DNA from: an uncultured Collinsella sp.
GTDB taxonomy: Bacteria; Actinomycetota; Coriobacteriia; Coriobacteriales; Coriobacteriaceae
Direction of reading: 5' to 3'
DNA length: 5,990 nucleotides
Assembly (NCBI GenBank): GCA_959602875.1
Contig: CAUGVQ010000110.1
Location: forward strand, 1-5,990
In this document: in pieces, positions 1-5,804 of the stretch
Layout: every line of letters starts with the position of its first letter
Position numbering within the stretch: position 1 is the stretch's first letter
Made by a program: the position numbers and the translations under genes
The notes under the pieces: generated by a model
The model's input: only the letters and a program-made list of their open reading frames with translations
The model's database searches: none
Told to the model about the DNA's origin: nothing

Positions 1-429
1 CCGGTCTACTACGTGCAGTACGCGCACGCGCGCATCTGCTCGATCCTGCGCCGCGCCGCTGGAGTGAGCCCCGAGGAGGCGGCCGAGATCGGCATGGACG
101 AGGTCGCTCGCCGCGCTGTTGGCGAGGGCGCGAACCTCTCGGTCCTCTCGGACCCGACCGAGCTTGCGCTCGCCCGCAAGATCTCTGAGCTCGAGGAACT
201 CATCGCGAGCTGCGCCCGCGACCGCGCGCCGTTCCGCCTCACCCACTTTGCTGAGGAGCTCGCCGGCGCCTACCACGCGTTCTACCACGACTGCCAGGTA
301 CTCCCGAGCGAGGGACGACCGGTCGACGAGGAGCTCTCGCGTGCCCGCCTTGCTGTCTGCGATGCGGTGCGCATCGTGCTCGCGCTCGTGCTTTCGCTCG
401 TGGGCGTCTCCGCCCCCGAGGTCATGTAG
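1..429 (+). CDS. argS: Arginyl-tRNA synthetase, C-terminal part (5' end outside window)
   Basis: Arginine-tRNA ligase charges tRNA-Arg with arginine in the cytoplasm at the cost of ATP. Only the last 142 residues are in the window, and the frame is open from base 1. Seen: the stretch PVYYVQYAHARICSILR at the very start is the conserved ArgS segment that opens the helical DALR anticodon-binding domain. The remaining helices follow, with FRLTHFAEELAGAYHAFYHD in the middle and the usual short ending, GVSAPEVM. The class I catalytic core (HIGH-type motif) lies upstream and cannot be seen. The stop at 427-429 is followed after 12 bases by the HD-domain gene, so the two are probably co-transcribed up to the terminator at 1103. 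Nothing suggests truncation or frameshift. The assignment is firm, because no other synthetase has this C-terminal pattern. Confidence 0.95.
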   Translation, partial: PVYYVQYAHARICSILRRAAGVSPEEAAEIGMDEVARRAVGEGANLSVLSDPTELALARKISELEELIASCARDRAPFRLTHFAEELAGAYHAFYHDCQVLPSEGRPVDEELSRARLAVCDAVRIVLALVLSLVGVSAPEVM

Positions 430-441
430 GAAGGATAAACG

Positions 442-1050
442 ATGTCGGAGACCCTTTCCGCCGGTATGACCCGCGAGCAGGCGTATGAGCTGCTCGCGGC
501 ACACAACCACGACCCGTTCCACCTTGAGCACGGCGAGACGGTCGAAGGCGTCATGCGCTACTTCGCCCGTGAGATCGATCCGGACAACGTCGAGTTCTGG
601 GGCATCGTCGGCCTCCTGCACGACCTCGACTGGGAGGAGCACGCCGATGAGCCCGAGCGTCATACGCTCTTTGCGGCACCGCTCATCGAGGAGGCGGGCG
701 GTACGCCCGAGCTCGTGCGAGCCGTGCAGAGCCACTGCTCGGACTTTAACCCGGACCTCCCCCGTCCTGAGCTCGAGATGGAGAAGATCCTCTTCGCCTG
801 CGAGGAGCTCACCGGCCTCATCGGCGCCGCTGTGGTGATGCGACCCTCCAAGAGCATCATGGACTTCAACGTCAAATCGCTGAAGAAGAAGTTCAAAGAC
901 AAGCGCTTTGCCGCGGGCGTGAACCGCGACACGATTCGCCATGGTGCGGAGATGCTCGGCTGGGAGCTCGACGAGCTCTTTGCCCGTACCATCGAGGCCA
1001 TGCAGAGCTTCGCACCCGACCGCGACACCTTTGGCAAAGAGGACGCCTAG
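442..1050 (+). CDS. HD-domain hydrolase of unknown substrate (202 aa)
   Basis: A predicted cytoplasmic metal-dependent phosphohydrolase of the HD superfamily. Seen: His30 in FHLEHGETV, the His60-Asp61 doublet in IVGLLHDLDWEEH, and His74 in PERHTLFA. His98 follows in VQSHCSDF, and FACEELTGLIGA sits at about 118-129 where many relatives have an Asp-containing ADxLTGL-type segment. The spacing H...HD...H fits an HD metal centre, although the last acidic ligand appears to be Glu (121 or 122) rather than Asp. The C-terminal 70 residues hold a basic stretch, VKSLKKKFKDK, then helices. There is no signal peptide or membrane segment. The start is supported by AGGAAGG 7 bases upstream, overlapping the argS stop; Met9 is a weaker alternative. 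Close linkage to argS suggests co-transcription but does not identify the substrate. HD proteins of this kind act on nucleotides or other phosphoesters, and the exact reaction cannot be told from sequence. Confidence 0.88.
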   Translation: MSETLSAGMTREQAYELLAAHNHDPFHLEHGETVEGVMRYFAREIDPDNVEFWGIVGLLHDLDWEEHADEPERHTLFAAPLIEEAGGTPELVRAVQSHCSDFNPDLPRPELEMEKILFACEELTGLIGAAVVMRPSKSIMDFNVKSLKKKFKDKRFAAGVNRDTIRHGAEMLGWELDELFARTIEAMQSFAPDRDTFGKEDA

Positions 1051-1102
1051 GCACCCGCCCGCTTTGTACGCTCAAAACTTCGCCTGACCCGGCCCTAACC
1101 TG

Positions 1103-1146
1103 ACGCCGCCCTATCAGTACGATCTGATGGGGCGGCGTTTTGTGTT
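1103..1146 (+). terminator. Intrinsic terminator of the argS-HD unit
   Basis: The arms at 1103-1117 and 1124-1138 pair over 15 bp with one G-U wobble and a 6-base loop (TACGAT). The right arm runs into TTTT, then GTGTTATTT. The GC-rich base of the stem plus the T-rich tail, 52 bases after the HD stop codon, make a classic rho-independent terminator on the plus strand. There is no T-run in the other direction, so it should not stop transcription arriving from the right. Confidence 0.92.
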
Positions 1147-1314
1147 ATTTTCCGATATTTCGAAATGAATCGCGATGCCAAAGAGAAGCTCTCTTTCTCC
1201 CTTCGGGTCAATAGACGCATCTAGAGATTTAATTATCAGGCCTTCTACCTGCTTGTTTATTGCCTCCTTCGGCTCTGTCAGATTATACGCAGATAACGTT
1301 TCACCAATTGTTAG
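1114..1314 (-). pseudogene. Coding-like frame without a standard start codon (66 codons), unrecognised
   Basis: Read on the minus strand, this stretch is open for 66 codons between a TAG at 1315-1317 and a TGA at 1114-1116. It translates to a well-balanced, protein-like sequence: LSAYNLTEPKEAINKQVEGL early, then LIIKSLDASIDPKGERELLF, then FGIAIHFEISENN, ending RRPIRSY. The mix of charged and branched hydrophobic residues suggests alternating helix and strand, unlike the Arg/Ser/Ala-rich shadow frames typical of GC-rich DNA. No ATG, GTG or TTG lies in frame. ATT at codon 3 is the only start-like codon near the 5' end. A strong AAGGAGG at about 1261-1267 precedes only ATA. It may be the 3' remnant of a gene whose start was lost, or a gene with a rare start. 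The final codons and stop lie inside the plus-strand terminator stem. I do not recognise the family. Confidence 0.4.
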
Positions 1315-1399
1315 CTATCTGTTAGAGGCATGAGAATATCTGTGAGACGTTCATGGGACCCTTGTCTCTAAGGAGCACTGGTAGCTCCATAGAACGATC

Positions 1400-1404
1400 G
1401 GGGG
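1400..1404 (+). promoter_or_regulatory. Ribosome binding site deciding the start at 1410
   Basis: A GGGGG run followed by ATTAC and then ATG gives a 5-base spacing. The alternative ATG at 1353 has only GTGAG at a poor distance. AAGGAG at 1370-1375 is a better Shine-Dalgarno core but has no in-frame start codon after it. Confidence 0.5.
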
Positions 1405-1409
1405 ATTAC

Positions 1410-2597
1410 ATGGTCATCATCATAGGAGAATCAGCTCTTGCATACTGGCGAACACCGCCCTGCGTTCGCGACGTAGAAATCTCCCTCGCGAACCTCCCAG
1501 ATGCTTATCTGCCTGACGCCAAGATTGCGTGGCGGCTGTCCCGAGAGCGCCTCGGCGACGGGGCGGCGATCCGCAAAATCAGAGGTCGGGTTTTATCCGA
1601 TTTAAAGGGCATACCGCTGCCCATACGTGTCATCACCGATGAGATGCAACGTGTCGGCGACGACCCCATCGTTTCCATCCGCCGAGGCAATGCCGCGGCA
1701 ATCAAGCCGTATTGCGTCGATTTGGGAAACGACCTGTTCGTGGCTTCCCCTGAACTCGCCATAGCGCAGGCAGCCAGAGGGCGAACCGACGCGGCGCTTC
1801 TTCACCTGATGTATGAGGCGTGCGGAATATACGCGCTTTTCTATCCCACTGATCGGGCGCGGCTCGTCCTGTCGTCTCTACCCCAAGGACAGCTGAGCGA
1901 CAACCCTATTACTGCCTACTCCGACGAATTCGGGATTCCCCTAACCTTTGACGAAACTAGCTCGCAGCGCTGGAGCTACTGTGAGGGCAAGAATCCTCGC
2001 AAAGGAACGCTCTGGAAGCGACCTCCCCTTGCCACCTGTGAGCAGCTGAAGAACGCGTACAGAGAAATCAAAGAGGTCAACGGCATCGTCAGGGCGCGGC
2101 GCTTGGCTCCGTTTGTACTGGATGGTTCGGGCTCTCCCCTTGAGACAACTATGTGTCTTCTGGAGTTTCTGCCCGCTTATAGAGGCGGCGAGCAGTGGGA
2201 GATTCCCCATCTGAACCGAACGGTTCTCCTGAACGAAAACGCGCGAAACATTCAGGACGGCAACCATCTCGTAGCGGATCAGGAGTGGCATACCAAATTG
2301 GCGATTCTTGAAGTAAACGGTATGGGCCATCATGCAGACCCCACCGGATTCGCACGAACCTCCCGGCGACGCGTCTCGCTTGAGGCGATGGGCTACGTCG
2401 TCCGAGAAATAAACTACGAGCAGATTGAAGACCTGGACAAGCTCAACATCATTTTAGAAGGCTATGAAGAACCGCTTGGGCTCAAGCACTGCCCGCGAAC
2501 GGCATCGTTCCTCGATGCACGCGAGCGCCTTCACAGGGATCTGTTCTCCATCCCCGGTATCCACGGCAAAGCTCTGGAGAATGATCCCGGTTGGTAA
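1410..2597 (+). CDS. Orphan protein with AbiEi-like N-terminus and predicted DUF559/Vsr-like nuclease C-terminus (395 aa)
   Basis: Function unproven. Seen: the N-terminus IIGESALAYWRTPP resembles the 'SALxYWR' opening of a family of coriobacterial proteins related to AbiEi-type antitoxins. VDLGNDLFVASPELAIAQAA (about 103-122) matches the AbiEi-like middle segment, where a 'SPE' motif precedes a helix. The C-terminal third looks like a PD-(D/E)xK fold of the DUF559/Vsr type: SPLETTMCLLEF (Glu245), HLVADQEWHTKLAILEVNG (Asp290, Glu301) with HH just after, then RRRVSLEAMGYVVREINYEQ. Asn303 stands where Asp or Lys is usual, so catalysis is uncertain. The start at 1410 is chosen for the G-run 1400-1404 five bases upstream and because the conserved N-terminus begins there. 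An in-frame ATG at 1353 has a poor ribosome site and would add 19 unremarkable residues. Codon use is less GC-biased than in the neighbours, suggesting transfer. A role in defence or as a lone regulator is inference. Confidence 0.8.
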   Translation: MVIIIGESALAYWRTPPCVRDVEISLANLPDAYLPDAKIAWRLSRERLGDGAAIRKIRGRVLSDLKGIPLPIRVITDEMQRVGDDPIVSIRRGNAAAIKPYCVDLGNDLFVASPELAIAQAARGRTDAALLHLMYEACGIYALFYPTDRARLVLSSLPQGQLSDNPITAYSDEFGIPLTFDETSSQRWSYCEGKNPRKGTLWKRPPLATCEQLKNAYREIKEVNGIVRARRLAPFVLDGSGSPLETTMCLLEFLPAYRGGEQWEIPHLNRTVLLNENARNIQDGNHLVADQEWHTKLAILEVNGMGHHADPTGFARTSRRRVSLEAMGYVVREINYEQIEDLDKLNIILEGYEEPLGLKHCPRTASFLDARERLHRDLFSIPGIHGKALENDPGW

Positions 2598-2606
2598 CGA
2601 ACTAGA

Positions 2607-2763
2607 GGGGGGGGTTTCTTAGACATAGTCACGTCAAATCACTAACGAATGAGACTAGCGCTTCGCTCGTCGACAAAGAATCGCAGGTAAGCGCCGCACA
2701 GCTCCACTGAGGTGATTCTGGGACTCACCATTTTCCATGACTATGTCAAATTAACCCCCCCCC
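2607..2763. mobile_element. MITE-like element with about 27-base terminal inverted repeats
   Basis: The left end (2607-2633) is G8 then TTTCTTAGACATAGTCACG. The reverse complement of the right end (2736-2763) is G9 then TTAATTTGACATAGTCATG. The two agree over GACATAGTCA and nearly all of the rest, with only a few mismatches, and weaker similarity continues about 7 bases inward. The element is 157 bases long. It begins 9 bases after the stop of the nuclease-like gene and lies between that gene and the convergent proA. There is no transposase, so it would be non-autonomous or an internally deleted insertion sequence. No clear target duplication is visible, although the G and C runs blur the exact ends. 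The alternative is a long-range RNA hairpin separating convergent genes; no U-run follows either arm, so it is not a standard terminator. Confidence 0.6.
2642..2731 (-). other. Possible 29-residue frame inside the inverted-repeat element
   Basis: Minus-strand ATG at 2731, then a 29-codon frame ending in TAG at 2642-2644 with TGA directly after. The translation includes ITSVELCGAYLRFFVDERSA, which looks like real protein rather than noise. The frame is closed upstream by a TAG within the right inverted repeat. No convincing ribosome site precedes it. It may be the relic of a longer gene once carried by the element, or the end of a transposase, but it is too short to assign. Confidence 0.25.
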
Positions 2764-2823
2764 GTTCGAGGAGGGCTGCGCTAGGTTCCGGCTTAAGTTG
2801 CGAATCGGTGGCGCACCAAGGCG

Positions 2824-4119
2824 CTAAGGACGGACCTGACCCGTGCCGCGGATCTCGTATTTGTAGGTAGTGAGCGCTTCGGCGGCAAAGGGCCCGCGAG
2901 CGTGCAGCTTCTGCGTGGAGATGCCGATCTCGGCACCCAAACCGAACTCACCGCCATCGGTGAAACGCGTGCTCGCGTTGGCATAGACCGAGCTTGCATC
3001 GACTTCGGTAAGGAAACGCTCACAAGCCGCCTCGTCGGCGGCGACTATTGCCTCCGAATGATGCGTTCCATAGCGGTTGATGTGCGCAATCGCATCATCG
3101 ATACCAGAAACCACCTTGACGGAGATCTCCAAGGCAAGGTATTCGCGGCCCCAATCGTCCTCGGTGGCGGGCGCGAAATCGGCACCCTCCGTGAGGCCAA
3201 GACCGCGTGCGATATCGCACGTAGCAGCATCACCGTGCACCAGCACATCGTGCGCCCGCAAGACGGGAAGCATCTCGGTGAGAAACGGCATCGCTATCTT
3301 CTCGTCCACGAGTAGGGACTCCGCAGCGTTGCATACGCCAACACGCTGTGTCTTGGCGTTTACGATAATGTCCTTTGCCTGCGCGTAATCAGCGCTTTCG
3401 TGTACGTAGATATGGCAGTTGCCCGTTCCCGTCTCGATAACGGGAACCGATGCCTCGCGCACGCAGCGCTCGATAAGGCCCGCACCACCGCGCGGAATGA
3501 GCACGTCCACGATGCCGCGCAGCCCCATAAGAACACCTGTCGCGGTGCGGTCGGTCGTCTCGATGATAGAAACTGCCTCACGCGGAAAACCGCTCGCCTC
3601 AACGGCGTCAGCGAGCACGTGCGCAACAGCCACGCAGGAGCGCTGTGCAATCGAGCCGCCACGCAGGATGCAGGCGTTACCGGTACGGATGCAGATGCCG
3701 GCGGCGTCCGCCGTGACGTTGGGGCGCGCCTCGTAGACCATCGCGACAAGACCGAGCGGCACGCTTACCTTCGTGAGGTCAAGGCCGCAATCGATCGTCC
3801 GGTGTTCGAGCACGCGACCAACCGGATCGGGCAGCGCTGCTAGGGACTCGAGCCCCGCCGCCATGCCCTCGATGCGCTCAGGGGTGAGAAGCAACCGGTC
3901 GAGCAGACCCGCGTTGATGCCGGATGCGCGAGCCGCCTCCATGTCCTGCGCGTTTGCGGCGAGGATCTCGTCGGCGCGCTCGCGCAGTGCGCCCGCCATC
4001 GAGCGAACCGCAGCGCACCTGGCTTCATCCGAGGCAAAACCGAGGGGGCGGGACGCCTCCTTGGCCGTACGGGCGAGCTCCTCAACGTAGGCGGCGATTT
4101 CATTCTGCGCGATTTCCAT
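2824..4119 (-). CDS. proA: Gamma-glutamyl phosphate reductase (glutamate-5-semialdehyde dehydrogenase), 431 aa
   Basis: Reduces L-glutamyl 5-phosphate with NADPH to glutamate 5-semialdehyde, the second step of proline synthesis, in the cytoplasm. Seen: VPLGLVAMVYEARPNVTADA (about 120-139), ACILRGGSIA (149-158) and the Rossmann-side segment VDVLIPRGGAGLI (204-216). VPVIETGTGNCHIYVHE follows (225-241). The nucleophile is Cys263 in QRVGVCNAAESLLVD. The ProA signature AIAHINRYGTHHSEAIV is at 343-359, and STRFTDGGEFGLGAEIGIST comes near the end. Length is normal for the family. The start at 4119 has AGGAG 5 bases upstream, and the family N-terminus begins here; an open extension to 4470 is antisense to the neighbouring gene. 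proB lies further right on the same strand, separated from proA by an opposite-strand hydrolase, so proA must have its own promoter in 4120-4263. No clear terminator follows. It ends 60 bases from the inverted-repeat element. Confidence 0.97.
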   Translation of the reverse strand: MEIAQNEIAAYVEELARTAKEASRPLGFASDEARCAAVRSMAGALRERADEILAANAQDMEAARASGINAGLLDRLLLTPERIEGMAAGLESLAALPDPVGRVLEHRTIDCGLDLTKVSVPLGLVAMVYEARPNVTADAAGICIRTGNACILRGGSIAQRSCVAVAHVLADAVEASGFPREAVSIIETTDRTATGVLMGLRGIVDVLIPRGGAGLIERCVREASVPVIETGTGNCHIYVHESADYAQAKDIIVNAKTQRVGVCNAAESLLVDEKIAMPFLTEMLPVLRAHDVLVHGDAATCDIARGLGLTEGADFAPATEDDWGREYLALEISVKVVSGIDDAIAHINRYGTHHSEAIVAADEAACERFLTEVDASSVYANASTRFTDGGEFGLGAEIGISTQKLHARGPFAAEALTTYKYEIRGTGQVRP

Positions 4120-4263
4120 GGGTGCTCCTGTCAGACGGAAGCTTGTACCAAACCGGTATCTTCGCATGGTACCCGATACCGCGCCGCTATGGGTATCATG
4201 AGCACAATGGAAACGTTCGCGGGGCGCTCGCGCCCGCTCAAAGATGTAGCGACAGGAGACCTG
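4120..4263. promoter_or_regulatory. Divergent proA / hydrolase control region
   Basis: All 5' signals of both divergent genes must lie in these 144 bases. The two ribosome sites are nearly the same word, GACAGGAG, each 5 bases before its ATG (4125-4129 for proA, 4254-4258 for the hydrolase). The inverted repeat CGGTATC (4154-4160) / GATACCG (4175-4181), with a GGTACC palindrome (4168-4173) between the arms and another GGTATC at 4192-4197, could be an operator. TATCAT at 4194-4199 is a candidate -10 for the hydrolase, but no good -35 is 16-18 bases upstream. GGGCG/CGCCC at 4222-4235 could form a small leader hairpin. Promoter positions are therefore tentative. Confidence 0.4.
4254..4258 (+). 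promoter_or_regulatory. Ribosome binding site deciding the hydrolase start
   Basis: AGGAG five bases before ATG at 4264. The upstream in-frame ATGs at 4189, 4198 and 4207 have no purine-rich site in front of them, so the shorter protein is favoured. Confidence 0.75.
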
Positions 4264-5697
4264 ATGACTAAGCTCGCCAGCTATTACGCACCCGGCATGT
4301 ATGTCGAGGACTACGCTATCGACGTTCCCCTCGATTGGCGAGGGCTCGAGCCGGCGCTCCTGGCTATGGGCCTCACCCTGCGCGCCGGCGCCTTCCCCGA
4401 CCCCATCGCCGGCGCTCCGGAGTCGCTGAAACTCTTCTACCGCGTCCTTTGCGCGCCGGAGCATGTACATGACGACCTACCGCTTCTGGTCTTTCTCCAG
4501 GGAGGGCCCGGCGGCGAGGGACCGCGTCCCACCTCCCCCACTGCCGACGGTTGGATTGCCGAGGCACTCAAGCACTTCCGCGTCATACTCCCCGACCAGC
4601 GCGGTACCGGCCGTTCGAGCCACGTCTCCGGGCGCACCATCGCCGCACTCGGCAAGCACGCGGACGCTGCAGGGGCGGATCCCGCCCGTGCCCAGGCGGA
4701 TTTCCTCAAGCGCCTGCTCGCACCCTCAATCGTGCGTGACCTAGAGTACCTGCGCCTCACCGCCTTTGAGGGCAAGCCGTGGGTGACGCTCGGACAGAGC
4801 TACGGCGGTTTTCTCACTCTCGCATACCTCTCGGCCTACCCCACGGGGATCAGCGCCGCCTTCGTCGCGGGAGGGATTCCCCACGTGCCGGCGAGCGCGG
4901 GCGAGGTCTATGCGCACACCTTCCCCCGCATGGTAGAAAAGACCCGCCAGTACTACGAGCGCTATCCCGAGGACGTGGCGCGCGTGGCTGCGGTGGCAGA
5001 CCGCCTGTCCGCAGGCGACGTCGTCCTTCCCGACAATAGCCCCTTCACCGTGGCGCGCCTGCAGCTTCTGGGCAGCGATTTTGGCATGAAGCCGAGCTTC
5101 GAGCGGATGCACTGGCTCTTTGACCACGCGTTTGAAGCGGCCGATGGCGGCATTCCGGCAGACCCGGCTGGCGCGGAGCTATCTGACGCCTTCCTCATGG
5201 GCGTGCTCGACCGCACCACAACACGCCAGAACCCGCTTTACTGGACGCTTCAGGAGCTCATCTACGCTGACGGCACCTGCGCGCCCATCGGCTGGGCGGC
5301 CGAGCGCGAGCGCGCGGGGCGTCCGGAGTTCGACGCCGGCGCGCGGCCCCTCCTGTTCACCGGCGAGGCCTGCTTCCCCTGGATGTTTGCCGAGATGCCT
5401 GAGCTCAAACCGTTCGCGCCGGCAATGGAGCTCCTCATGGCGGATACCGAGTTTGACCGTGCTTACGACCCGGTGCGTCTCGCAGCAAACGAGGTGCCGC
5501 TCCAAGCGGCCGTCTATTTCGACGACATGTACGTGGATGCGGAGCTTCAGCTCGATACGCTCTCGCGCGTGGGCGCGAGCCACGCCTGGGTCACCAACGA
5601 ATTCGAGCACGATGGTCTGCATGGCGACACGGTATTCGCACACCTCTTTACCGAAGCGCTCGAGCGAGGCGACCTCGAGCGAGCGCTGCGTAACTAA
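4264..5697 (+). CDS. Alpha/beta hydrolase, proline iminopeptidase-like (peptidase family S33), 477 aa
   Basis: Probably a cytoplasmic aminopeptidase that removes N-terminal proline from peptides; substrate preference is inferred. Seen: the oxyanion-hole strand LLVFLQGGPGG (about 74-84), then VILPDQRGTGRSS (107-119), both typical of S33 prolyl aminopeptidases. The nucleophile elbow is GQSYGGF with Ser179. A long helical cap runs from about 205 to 360. The likely acid is Asp420, Asp421 or Asp425 in VYFDDMYVD, and the likely base is His449 in NEFEHDGLHGD. No signal peptide is visible. The start at 4264 is chosen for AGGAG at the right spacing; a start at 4189 would add 25 residues of non-conserved sequence. 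Divergent from proA and convergent with proB, it interrupts what is often a continuous proBA pair. This genomic setting fits a role in proline supply, but other S33 peptidases or esterases share the same motifs. Confidence 0.88.
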   Translation: MTKLASYYAPGMYVEDYAIDVPLDWRGLEPALLAMGLTLRAGAFPDPIAGAPESLKLFYRVLCAPEHVHDDLPLLVFLQGGPGGEGPRPTSPTADGWIAEALKHFRVILPDQRGTGRSSHVSGRTIAALGKHADAAGADPARAQADFLKRLLAPSIVRDLEYLRLTAFEGKPWVTLGQSYGGFLTLAYLSAYPTGISAAFVAGGIPHVPASAGEVYAHTFPRMVEKTRQYYERYPEDVARVAAVADRLSAGDVVLPDNSPFTVARLQLLGSDFGMKPSFERMHWLFDHAFEAADGGIPADPAGAELSDAFLMGVLDRTTTRQNPLYWTLQELIYADGTCAPIGWAAERERAGRPEFDAGARPLLFTGEACFPWMFAEMPELKPFAPAMELLMADTEFDRAYDPVRLAANEVPLQAAVYFDDMYVDAELQLDTLSRVGASHAWVTNEFEHDGLHGDTVFAHLFTEALERGDLERALRN

Positions 5698-5804
5698 CGC
5701 AGAACGGGCAAGTGCAGCCCAGCCGCCACGTAAGCACGCGGGACGCACGGGCTACGCGGATAAGCGTGGCCGGGCGACCATGCGGGCGCGTCGTTATGCG
5801 GTGG
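5698..5804. other. Convergent intergenic region between the hydrolase and proB
   Basis: 107 GC-rich bases between two converging stop codons. The best inverted match is GCCACG (5725-5730) with CGTGGC (5765-5770), a 6-bp stem with a 34-base loop and no T-run on either side. I see no convincing intrinsic terminator, so termination here may depend on Rho or on convergent transcription. Confidence 0.4.

Noticed and set aside
1353..1409. Upstream in-frame ATG of the nuclease-like gene as the true start
   Set aside because: The ribosome site is weak and the added 19 residues are low in information, whereas the recognisable N-terminal motif starts at 1410. It cannot be fully excluded.
2598..2823. 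The long inverted repeat as a simple bidirectional terminator
   Set aside because: The arms are separated by about 100 bases and neither is followed by a T-run. Matching ends of this kind fit a mobile element better.
2902..3315. Plus-strand frames of more than 100 codons inside proA
   Set aside because: They are antisense shadows of a fully conserved housekeeping gene, with no motifs of their own.
4189..4263. Start of the hydrolase at 4189, 4198 or 4207
   Set aside because: No Shine-Dalgarno precedes these codons. AGGAG five bases before 4264 is much better, and the extra residues are not typical of the family.
4120..4470. An open extension of the proA frame that would add 117 residues to its N-terminus
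   Set aside because: It is antisense to the hydrolase gene. The ProA family begins at the Met at 4119, which has a good ribosome site, and the added sequence is not ProA-like.
5179..5748. A 189-codon minus-strand frame across the end of the hydrolase gene
   Set aside because: It is a shadow of the GC-rich hydrolase gene. The composition is poor and no family motifs are visible.
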